This document shows, piece after piece, positions 1 through 9,858 of a DNA stretch of 64,000 nt. How positions within the stretch are numbered: position 1 is the stretch's first letter; every line of letters starts with the position of its first letter. The DNA comes from Nectonema munidae (Eukaryota; Nematomorpha; Nectonematoida; Nectonematidae). The notes under the pieces were generated by a model, which ran no database searches, was not told the origin of the DNA, and saw nothing but the letters and a program-made list of their open reading frames with translations. The translations under genes were made by a program, and so were the position numbers. The stretch lies in contig JAUIRK010000952.1 of NCBI GenBank assembly GCA_030549495.1, positions 712,162 through 776,161 of the forward strand, read 5' to 3'.

Positions 1-17
1 AAAGGAATTAAAAGAAT

Positions 18-1847
18 TTGAGACGGGAAGAAAGAATGAGAAAAGTCTTTAAAATGGCAAAACATAGCACTAGAAATAAAAAAGATATTGTTGGCGTGCC
101 TTGCATATCAAATAAAAACGGAAACAAACATCTTGATCTAGAAGACAGATTGAAAATATGGAAAGGATACTGTGAAGAACTGTACAATAATGAAAATTCT
201 TGGGAAATTTCTCCCAGTAACAATATTATCCAGGGCCCAGTAAGGCTAATAACAGCAGAGGAGATAAAGGCCGCTATATTGAAGATGAAGCATGGTAAGT
301 CGGCTGGCCCAAGTGGTGTACCTATTGAGGTGATTGAGATGTGTCAATTTGAAAATGAGTTAGCAAAGATTGGAAATCGAATGATGGATGGAGAAAAAAT
401 GCCAGAAAGTTGGAGAAAAAGCGTTTTGGTTCCGTTGTACAAGGGGAAAGGGGATGCAAAAGAGTGTAAGAATTACAGAATTCTGAAAATGCTGGAGCAC
501 GGTATGAAGGTTTTGGAAAGAGTGTTTGAAGGTAGGATCAGAGCGAAAGTTGATATTGATGATCTGGAAATGGGGTTTACACCAGGAAAAGGCACTATAA
601 ACGCAATTTTCATAAAGAGGCAACTGATTGAGAAGTATTTGAGAGTTGGAAAAGAATTGTATATAGCGTTTGTCGATCTTGAGAACGCTTTTGATTCAGT
701 TCCTAGGAATGTTATACGTTGGGCATTAAGAAAGAAGGGTATACCTGAGTTTGAAGTGAACGCAGTAAAGGAAATGTATCGAGATTCAAGAACAGCAGTG
801 CGTATCGAAGGTGAGCTTTCAGAGTGGTTTAAAATAAATGTTGGTGTTCACCAAGGGTCTGTAATAAGTCCTTTGTTGTTTGTCATAGTGATGGACGCTC
901 TAAGCTCGGAAATCCCGAAAAATAATCGTGAATTTTTGTATGCTGATGATTTCATAGTTGTAGGTGATAGTTTGGATGAGTTGAATGTTAAGTATACCGA
1001 ATGGAAAAGAGCACTTTAAAGAAAACGATTAAAAATAAATGTAGCAAAGACCAAAGTGATGATCGTGAGTAATAAAACTAATGGTGTCAGGGAAGTGAGT
1101 AGTGTCGACCCCTGTTCATTATGTGGACTGAGGGTAATGAGAAACACCATTTTATGTACGACTTGTAATAAGTGGGTTCACAAAAGATGTTCCTCTATAA
1201 AGGGCTCTCTTTCTGCAGTGAGTGGCTTTGTTTGTAGAAAGTGCAAAAATGGAGACAGCGTAAGTACTCTTGTTGAAAAAGTCAAATTAAGAGATGATAC
1301 GTTGGATGTTGTTGATGAGTTATGTTATTTGGGCGATATGATCAATTGCAGCAGTGATGTTTCTAGTAGCGTAAGAGCGCGAATACGCCTACGTTGGAAA
1401 AAGTTGAAGGAATTATCTGGCTTACTGTGTGGAAATTTTTTATCTGACGAACTAAAAGCAAGGCTGTATAAAGTTTGCGTTAGAAGTACGATTTGTTACG
1501 GTTCTGAATGCTGGGTGATGAAGAAGGCTGACACGAGAAGGCTACAAACAACTGAGATGAGAATGATTAGGATGATGTGCGGAAAGACGCTGGAAGATAG
1601 GATTGCCAACGATGTGTTGAGAAAGAAAATTGGAATTGAGGATATAGAAGTGCATTTAGAAGAGATTAGATTACGTTGGTTTGGTCATGTTGAAAGGATG
1701 TCCGAAGGGAACGTTGTAAAGAAGATAAAAGATGAATTGATTGATGGGAAGATGAAGAGAGGAAGACCAAAGAAAGCATGGAATGAAGTGATTCATCACG
1801 ATATGGAAAAAAGAAAGCTTGTGCGAAGGATGCTAAAGAAAGAATGA
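18..1847 (+). pseudogene. LINE reverse transcriptase with C-terminal zinc finger, one in-frame stop
   Basis: Reverse transcriptase of the LINE at the window edge. From the first in-window Met, the RT A block FVDLENAFDS is at about residue 198, the B block HQGSVISPLLF at about 268, and the catalytic LYADD at about 307. A single TAA at 1017-1019 splits an otherwise continuous frame. After it the frame resumes with KRLKINVAKTK, then a PHD-like finger with CSLC, CTTC, WVHKRC and CRKC cysteine pairs, then the thumb-like region with ICYGSECW and RLRWFGHVERM. The true start is upstream of the window. The single stop suggests fairly recent decay. Possible small deletions occur in the NYR region compared with the family. 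Confidence 0.88.
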
Positions 1848-1920
1848 AATGGCGTAGTTGTTGCAACAAACTGGTTGACCCCGACTCTTTGGGAACAATA
1901 ACCAGGCCTAGAAGGCAAAA

Positions 1921-1941
1921 TGGATGATGATGATGATGATA
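1921..1941 (+). repeat. GAT trinucleotide tail of LINE
   Basis: Short run of GAT units directly after the LINE 3' UTR. It is probably the simple-repeat tail made or used during target-primed reverse transcription. Confidence 0.7.
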
Positions 1942-2512
1942 AAATATTGTTAATATATCACCCTATGCATTACACTTAATCCCTAGCTTCACTTGTAGGC
2001 ATCATGTGTTTCTGATTATATTTTTCTGCAAGCGAGTATGCTGAGTGAATAGCCCTAATGTCCGCTTTCCTATAACTACAGCAGTGGTTCTTAACCTTGT
2101 CGCTTGGCAATTTTTTTGGGTCGCCAAGGGCCAATCAGGAAAACGGGAAGATAAAAAAATCTTGAAATAACAAAAAAAAACTTAATTATACGAGTAGAAA
2201 TCAATAAATTTACGAATCAATTCTCTATTCTCTTCTCGTCCATGCAACTGCATACACTTGTAATTGCAAGTAAAAACAATGCAATGCATACCAAGTGCCT
2301 GCCTACCTAGTTTCTATTATGTTATAGCGAGAGCGCAATAACAGAAGTATCGCAACTCTGGCACATTTACAGTAAATATTTGTCAATACATGTCAATAAA
2401 TTTGGGAAATAAAAGAGCGTTGTCAGCGCTAATATGCATTCCATTTTTTCTTGTTCTTGAAGGTGCGAGCAAGGGATTAATTTATCATAGTTTTGATTTT
2501 ATTTCATCACTA

Positions 2513-3580
<1,068 letters not shown>

Positions 3581-3620
3581 CGTAATTTTTATTTTCTTTT
3601 CTATTCCTATTAAAATTATG

Positions 3621-4042
3621 TGATGTATAATTTTATCCACTAGAAGTTACATAACAAATGTGTTATATGATTATGATTTTACTGTATTTTATTAAGTTTT
3701 AGTCTTTTTAGCATTAGAACAATATTATTTTATTGGTTGCAAAGTCACGCAAAATGTCAAATTGTATTTACATACATTTTCGGTGAAATAGCCGTCCTCC
3801 AAATGTCCACGTGGTAAAATTTTGTCCAGCTACATGTCTATCAAACAAATGTCCGGGAACCATTCTTTATACATAGGAAAAGGAGAACATGGATGAGGGA
3901 AGTTCAATAAAACAAATGGTATTCATACGGAATTATTTTTTTGTGTGTGTACAATGTAGAATAATTTATGTATTTTATGTGAATGTTTAGAATGCGTGCG
4001 TCCAACACCCATTAAAGCTTCTGCATTCAATCAAGAGAAGAA
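3621..4042. other. Intergenic, no gene seen
   Basis: AT-rich spacer between the hAT fossil and the 7TM gene. It presumably holds the 7TM promoter, but I see no specific regulatory motif I can defend. Confidence 0.5.
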
Positions 4043-5002
4043 ATGATCAACTGCATAACAGTTGGTGCCTCCTTTCGCACTGTGGTGTCCATGACAAGTT
4101 TGACAGTGGAGTACTTTGTGCATTCAAGTTTAAAAAAGTTTCGAGTGAAAAACGTGTACTATGACTTGCTCTGCAATCTCAACATGTTACAATTTTTTTA
4201 CTGCATCCTCAGCACAGTTATAGGCTTGAAAAACGTGCTTTTCACCAAAAAGTGCGCGGATATAACGAAACTAGACATCATTTTGTATCGCGTTGCATTG
4301 TCACTCATTTCGTCCATAGCTGACTACTTTGAAATACTCTCCCTCTTCCATCTATACTATTGGGTAACGAAGTGTAAGCTTATGTCGTCATGGCAAAAAA
4401 GTTTTGCCTTTAAATACTCCAGATACTTTATCGTATCGATACTGACCATTTTGCATATACCCTTATTTGCTCACCGTGTGAGTGGGAGAAAGGAATGCAT
4501 TTGTGAATCCTACTTGAAACAAAGTCTTACAGAAATAGATGCATACATCTTCTTCATAAAAGTTTCTCTCTTCTTCTTCTCTGCTATCATGTTTTATCCG
4601 TTGTTTAGGTTGTACGCGCATGTCAGAAAAATTGATGCTTCAAATGGACCTCCAAAAATGGCAACACACATTGAAATGCCAAAAGAATATTCAAAAGCTA
4701 CGTCACAAACGCATAAATACGTTGTTGTGTCTTTGTATAAAAAAATTTCATTTTTGATTCTCTACATCAGCATTCACGAATTATCAATGATTCTTCAATT
4801 AAGTTTAGTGATTCTTACAAAAATTGAGGTAATTGAATTTCGCTTCTGTACACTCATTGTCTTGATTAACTTCAAAGATAGCTACTACACAATGTCCATT
4901 TTAGCTTTACTGCTATTCGATAAAAATATTAAAGGATTGGCCTTCTCCAAGTTTTCAAGCTACAAAAGAAAACTTATTCAGAAATGGAGGCTGCATCATT
5001 AA
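4043..5002 (+). CDS. Orphan seven-transmembrane (GPCR-like) receptor, single exon
   Basis: Uninterrupted 319-residue frame with seven hydrophobic segments at about residues 3-26, 38-62, 77-107, 128-146, 166-190, 231-259 and 265-293. These fit a rhodopsin-like GPCR plan. Cys71 just before TM3 and Cys152/Cys154 in the loop before TM5 could form the TM3-ECL2 disulfide. The usual DRY motif after TM3 is replaced by LYYWVTK. The end of TM7, DSYYTMSILALLLFD, stands where NPxxY is expected, followed by a short basic tail. Loops are basic on the predicted inner side (KKF, RKID, SSYKRK). The start is the first Met of the open frame, so the N-terminus is very short. The ligand is unknown. It may belong to a lineage-specific chemoreceptor family. 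Candidate poly(A) signals follow at 5166 and 5314. Confidence 0.72.
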   Translation: MINCITVGASFRTVVSMTSLTVEYFVHSSLKKFRVKNVYYDLLCNLNMLQFFYCILSTVIGLKNVLFTKKCADITKLDIILYRVALSLISSIADYFEILSLFHLYYWVTKCKLMSSWQKSFAFKYSRYFIVSILTILHIPLFAHRVSGRKECICESYLKQSLTEIDAYIFFIKVSLFFFSAIMFYPLFRLYAHVRKIDASNGPPKMATHIEMPKEYSKATSQTHKYVVVSLYKKISFLILYISIHELSMILQLSLVILTKIEVIEFRFCTLIVLINFKDSYYTMSILALLLFDKNIKGLAFSKFSSYKRKLIQKWRLHH

Positions 5003-5165
5003 GTGTTAATCATATTCCTAAATGCTTTTTTTGACTTTGCATCCAAAGCATGCCACACGTTCGAGGGTTTAATCAAATCCTATTTTTGAAACTTCATTTC
5101 CCAACTCCAAAAATCTTCACTTCAATTCATGCTTCACTCATTTCAATTTTTACCCCCGCAAAAAA

Positions 5166-5171
5166 AATAAA
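5166..5171 (+). promoter_or_regulatory. Candidate poly(A) signal for 7TM gene
   Basis: AATAAA about 165 bases after the 7TM stop. A second AATAAA is at 5314-5319. In such AT-rich DNA either could be chance. Confidence 0.35.
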
Positions 5172-5567
5172 CGCCTTCCTACATCGTGGAGTTGCTGAAA
5201 TGCCAAAAGTCTTAATCAGACTCCCCCGGCTATTTAGAACCAAAACACATGCTTTTTTTTTTAAAAAATTGTATAATTGTTATATTCAGCTTGTTTAATC
5301 GTTGTTATCGAAAAATAAATTTTTTTTTTATTTCTCGTGATAATTTTTTTTATAAATGTGTACTTCTAACAGTGAAAAAGTCATAAGAACAATTCTTATT
5401 CAAATTGAGATCAACAAACATTAAAGAAAAAAGTGAGTATAAGAACTTACGATAGGAAAATGCTTTTTAATGTTCACAGAACCAAAAAGCAATGGTGAAA
5501 AGAATATTTTTAAATAGTAAAAAGTTTATGTTGAAAGCGTAAACAACACATCTTTTCTTTAACTTAA

Positions 5568-5698
5568 CCCATTTACGACCAATGTTCCTATTTTGGAACA
5601 TAAGTAATTTCATCTTCGTCTGCTTTTTTCAATGACTTTGAATATAAATCGTCTGCGTTTTTTTTAGATATCGTCTGCTTTGCTTGGTCTTAAATGGG
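5568..5698 (+). mobile_element. piggyBac-type MITE, copy A (131 bp)
   Basis: Flanked by TTAA at 5564-5567 and 5699-5702. The left end CCCATTTACGACCAA is an inverted match to the right end, whose complement reads CCCATTTAAGACCAA. The interior carries three copies of a TCGTCTGC box. It shares a nearly identical core of about 80 bp with copy D at 42497. TTAA targets and CCC termini are hallmarks of piggyBac-type elements; no transposase is present. Confidence 0.85.
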
Positions 5699-5702
5699 TT
5701 AA

Positions 5703-6863
5703 AGTTAAACACAAAATTAAAAAGCAAGCTCCTATTCTGTTATATATATATATATATATATAGTATTTATGAGGATGAAAGAAAAAAAAGAATTTAGAGC
5801 AGAAACATTCATCATACACGATATTGGAGTTCTGGAAATGCCACGGCAGATATCAAAAATCCAGGAGTACTGTAAAGTATGAAATTTCTACAAATTAAAT
5901 CCCAGACTTTCAAGTTTTTTCATATCAATTTTTTTTATAAAAAAAAAAGATCTTTTATGACATTTGTCCTTCATATATCAATCTAAAAATCACTGAAATT
6001 TTAATAATAAGTGTTCAGCGACTAAAAAAATAATTTTTTAAAAATGTTTTTTCAACAAATTTGTTTTTGTACCATAGTAATAAAGTATATGTAACATACC
6101 AAATAAGCAAAGGATACGAGATTTTGCGAGACTACTAAATATCTTATTTTCATAATGGATACAATTTTATCCAACGTATAGTCAAAATTTTCAATCAAAT
6201 AGGTATATTAAAAATTTTAGTTTGTTTTTTTACAAATAACCTAATGAGCATAGTTGTGTCAAATTTATAACCACCAAAAGATGGAAGATTGTGTAACTTC
6301 ACGGCGTTGCAAAAACACTAAAGTTTATTTCACAGGATCTCAGGAACGATCACCGTCAACTTATGTTTCAATAACGTCTCGATAAACGGAAACTTCTCTA
6401 CATTGAAAGTGTTTTCTTTATAAAACTAACAGACAAATTTAAATGCGCAAGAACTACTTTTGCAATAAAATTTTGGAGGAGTTGGAAAAATTGGTTCTTT
6501 AAATTTTTATAAAAAATTTTATGTCGTTAAATTTAACTTATCAGACTAAAATGAAAAGAGAACACTTTTAAACTTTATTTCAAGGATAAATAATATGAAT
6601 TATAAATGGAAGGAAAAAGGGAGATAAAAGGAACTATGCTAAAAGTCAATAGAAAATTGGTTCAAAGTTTTATGATTAAAAATACCAGTGTTCAAACTGG
6701 AGCAAATATTTCTAAAGGATATGATTTCATGGTAAAATCAGTTTCCAGAAAAACAAAACTCCATTCTCTTCATGTTTTGGGAAACATCTTTGAATAAAGG
6801 AGAAAATTTTTGGGTGTTAAAGATTAAATTACGAAGGTGTCTTTTCGCAAGCGTAGGAGAATA
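5703..6863. other. AT-rich non-coding stretch
   Basis: Contains an (AT)n run near 5741-5762 and no convincing coding exon. A 63-codon frame at 6606 has no recognisable features and is probably chance. Confidence 0.5.
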
Positions 6864-7010
6864 GGGCGTGAGTAAGGCTGGTTAAATGCTGGGTTTCGAA
6901 AACTCAAGGTCTTGGGTTCGATCCCGCATCAAGCCTACTTTCTCATAGTTCGATACAAGCGGCACATTTGTGCCTTCTCGATGAAAACACCTTATGGTAC
7001 CTTTAACTTT
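6864..7010 (+). repeat. tRNA-derived SINE, copy 1
   Basis: A tRNA-like head with Pol III B box GGTTCGATCCC at 6915-6925 is followed by a body and tail containing GTGCCTTCTCGATGAAAACA and TATGGTACCTTTAAC. The tail is shared with copies at 7321, 32284 and 43259. Boundaries are approximate and I saw no clear target duplication. Confidence 0.7.
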
Positions 7011-7320
7011 GTGAATTTGGTCCATGTTTAAATTTTTTATCTCTTCCTAATATCACATGGTTCAACTTGGCTACGTTGTTCATTTTTACATAGTTTTTTA
7101 TAATCTTGTTTGAAAGATTTCCCCCAAGCATATGACACTTTGGAGTGTACATATACGAAAATGGGTTAAATAAAGAAATTATTTTAGCAATTTTCAACAT
7201 ATCTGGAAAAACTCATTCATGAATATGATTTAATTATGAGTTTAAATAGAAAGAGATACTTTTAGCTAATTTATTTGAGATATTTTCCCAACCATGATAC
7301 AGATGAATAAAATGACTTCA
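7011..7320. other. AT-rich spacer between SINE copies
   Basis: No gene or repeat family recognised. Confidence 0.4.
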
Positions 7321-7370
7321 TTGTGCCTTCTTGACGAAAACACCACATGGTATCTTTATCTTTATTAAAA
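7321..7370 (+). repeat. SINE tail fragment, copy 2
   Basis: TTGTGCCTTCTTGACGAAAA followed by CACCACATGGTATCTTTATC matches the 3' tail of the SINE at 6864. The tRNA-like head is missing. Confidence 0.65.
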
Positions 7371-7488
7371 AACTTATATAGTTAGCAAAAGGTCGCGCGA
7401 CATTAAACAAAAAGAATTTTAATCCAAGAAAATATTTATGTTTAACAACTGAGTTTAAGAAAAGGACTTGAATAGGGAATGTCATAAC

Positions 7489-8737
7489 TAGGGCGAATAA
7501 AGTCAATTTTTTATTTTGTTTTTTAGTTTGTTAGAAACAAGTATTTATTATATATTTACTTAATTTTCGATTATTTTTTAAATTTTTTAAGGTCAATAAA
7601 GTAAATTTTTTTTCTTTTAAAAGTCAATAATTTTTTTTATGTCAATTTTTTTTACAAACATTTTTGCTCAAGTTTTTCTCCAATTGTTACAAGATGGGCA
7701 AGCTGGCTGAACGCTGCTTCTAACTACTGCGATCACTTACCAAAAATAAAAGAAATTGTAAATTTTTTTGAATGCAAAAATGGAATTTTGGTTAAGAAAG
7801 AGAAAGCATCAGTTGTTTAAAATGACATAAACAACTGCTTAACATAAAAGAAAAATATATTCAGTTAGGGCAGTTTGTTGAGTCAACTTCTTTTGGCATA
7901 AAAGATGCAGCAAGACTTTTTTACTCTATCAAGTTTGATCACGATGATTGTGGAGTTAAAAATTATTTGAATAAAAGGTTTGAAAAGAACGATATTAAAG
8001 ATATAGAATTGAAAAAGCTAAACATTTCTCCCAGTACTTATGCAGAGTTACAAAATTGTCAAGCTACAACTTGTCATGTAGAAAGATCATTTTCGATGTT
8101 AAAAAAGCTTCTAGCAAAAGATACAAATTTTTCTTCTAATATATTTAATTATTTCCTTGTGTATTTCAATTCTTCTAAATAAAAAAGCTTAAAATAATTT
8201 TTAAGTGAATTTTTTAACAAATAAAGTCAATATTTTGAAGTATATGAGTCGATAACTTTGAAGTTTTTAAGTTTAATTTTGTTCTTTTTATTATTTATAG
8301 AAGAAAAAGAGGCCTTAAATGATTTAAAAAGCACTAAAAATCAGGGTTGCGGTAGATGAATTTTTCTACATGGAACCGGAGCCCTAAAAATTTAAATACG
8401 CCTCCACTAACTGGCTCCGCATGATTCAACCACTCACATTTCAAAGACGTTTTTTAGATGAAAGCTAGCGCAAATGTTAATTTCAAGTAAAACACGCGTG
8501 TATTCTCTAATCCTAACTGTTTTCTTGGTTATTTTTTATTAAATTTTTTAAAAATATACACTTAACTATAAGAGCGTGTTGGGACTCACACCGGAGCTAA
8601 AAATTTTTTTTTTCGTGGCTCCGAAACTCTGTTAAAGACGCTATCAGGCGTCAGTTCTTTTTTTGCAAGTTTTAAAAACTTTTTTTTTGAAAAAGTCAAT
8701 ATTTTTTGAGTTATTAGGTTAATTTTTGTTCGCCCTA
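7489..8737 (+). mobile_element. hAT element with exact 8-bp duplication (1249 bp)
   Basis: Starts TAGGGCGAATAAAGTCAA and ends TTTTTGTTCGCCCTA, giving inverted ends TAGGGCGAA. It is flanked on both sides by GTCATAAC (7481-7488 and 8738-8745), an exact 8-bp duplication as made by hAT transposases. The interior contains transposase C-terminal remnants (7690-8182). It is shortened compared with autonomous hAT elements, and the coding part is broken. Confidence 0.92.
7690..8182 (+). pseudogene. hAT transposase C-terminal remnant
   Basis: Pieces in order: VTRWASWLNAASNYC near 7690, then LGQFVESTSFGIKDAARLFY near 7864, then NCQATTCHVERSFSMLKKLL at about 8050-8110. The last is the hAT dimerisation block, where (E)RSFS is the conserved core. 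Frames change between the pieces and the N-terminal half is absent. It lies inside the element with GTCATAAC duplications, so it is the remains of that element's own transposase. Confidence 0.8.
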
Positions 8738-8745
8738 GTCATAAC

Positions 8746-9135
8746 GTAAGCGAAACATTTTAAATCGGCCTTCAATAATAAGCACTGTTTCTACGACAAC
8801 GCAGGACTATGGAGGCAAAGGCGGAGATTTTAAAGGGACGCGAATCGGAATTGGTCATTTTTAAGTATTTTCAATAAAGAAAAAAAAAGTTTAATTTTTG
8901 CAAGCTTCCGATTCTGCCTCTTCTTTAGCCAAAAGAATTTGCAGTCGGAGTCAGAATTTTGTAAGTAATAGGAGTCGGAATCTTTTTATGATAGAATTCA
9001 ATCCCTTTCTTTTATGTTAAAAAAACATATAATTTTACATTGTGTTATATTCGTCCAACTTCCCAGCACTGAGTCAAAGTTCTAGACCCTCCTTAACTCC
9101 CCCCCTGATCACTCTTATCTCGGAAGACGGCCGCC
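8746..9135. other. Decayed repeat, GTCGGA-rich
   Basis: Contains repeated GAGTCGGA/AATCGGA words (8840-8990) like those near 30700-30730, suggesting an old shared non-autonomous element. No termini or gene could be defined. Confidence 0.35.
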
Positions 9136-9177
9136 GGGGGGGAGAACAAAAATTTTTCCCCTTTTCCTCCCTAAGGG

Positions 9178-9208
<31 letters not shown>

Positions 9209-9412
9209 CTTTCTACCCCCCCTTTTTTTTTTTTTTTTCCTTAGTTTTTTAAATTTTGTGTTATTTCTAAACATTTTTTTGTTTATATATTTTTCTATTT
9301 AAAATATTTTTTTCTAATATTTTTTTAAAATATATACTCTTTCTTGTCGGTCGGGTGGGGGGGGCGGGCCCCCCCCCCCCCCCTCTTCTCCCCCTTGGGG
9401 GGGGTGTACATT
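9136..9412. repeat. Homopolymer tract of G, T and C runs
   Basis: Long T runs (9180-9208, 9222-9238) between G and C runs, including GGGGGGGG and a C run at about 9356-9383 that could fold on each other. No coding meaning; the open frames through it are poly-Phe/Lys artefacts. Such tracts are also prone to assembly error. Confidence 0.75.
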
Positions 9413-9729
9413 ATTTTCAACAAATGATTCGAATTTAGCTGCTATTGCAGTTTGTAACTTTAGATAGGATCTTGGCTTTTTTTGTGAAAACTTAACCCTT
9501 CCAATTGCCCAAATAGAAAATGCTAGCATGTCAAAGGATTTGGATATTCAAAGTGACAGTGAGATCAATGTGAAACTAGTAAGATTAGATTTCTTAGTTC
9601 ATCATATACTCTGTGATAAATTATATTTGAAGATCATATTCCCATTCTTTGGAGAACAAGAGGTTCTTTATAAAGCTTAGAGTTTTATGATGGTAAAGCA
9701 AAAAGTAAAATATGAGACACATTATGAAA

Positions 9730-9735
9730 TTTATT
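9730..9735 (-). promoter_or_regulatory. Candidate poly(A) signal for PSMB4
   Basis: AATAAA on the minus strand about 124 bases beyond the PSMB4 stop codon (9859-9861). Confidence 0.4.
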
Positions 9736-9858
9736 TAAAAAAAAATAACTCCATGTTGAGATTGTAGAAGATTGTAGGTGCAATTGAATTTAATCGTAGC
9801 CTCTATTAAAAACAAAAAAAAAGAAGAATTCATCCAAAATTTAGTTGATATTAAAATC

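Larger units (their letters stand above)
1..1941 (+). mobile_element. LINE retrotransposon, 3' portion, cut by left window edge
   Basis: Non-LTR retrotransposon. The coding part (18-1847) is followed by a short 3' UTR and a GAT-type trinucleotide tail at about 1921-1941, a common LINE 3' end. The 5' part, including any endonuclease, lies outside the window. The clade is uncertain. The combination of an RT, a C-terminal cysteine/histidine finger and the RLRWFGHVERM block is typical of a widespread invertebrate LINE group, but I cannot place it by eye. A short RT scrap at 2797-2895 resembles the same group, and an unrelated LINE 3' end lies at 42869-43026. Confidence 0.9.

Noticed and set aside
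5050-5298. 82-codon frame after the 7TM gene
   Set aside because: No homology or domain; lies in the likely 3' UTR with poly(A) signals inside.
6915-6925. Functional tRNA gene at the SINE head
   Set aside because: B box is good but stems do not pair into a cloverleaf; the shared tail identifies a SINE.
9042-9302. Open frames rich in Phe and Lys
   Set aside because: Direct translation of T and G/C homopolymer runs; no coding signal.
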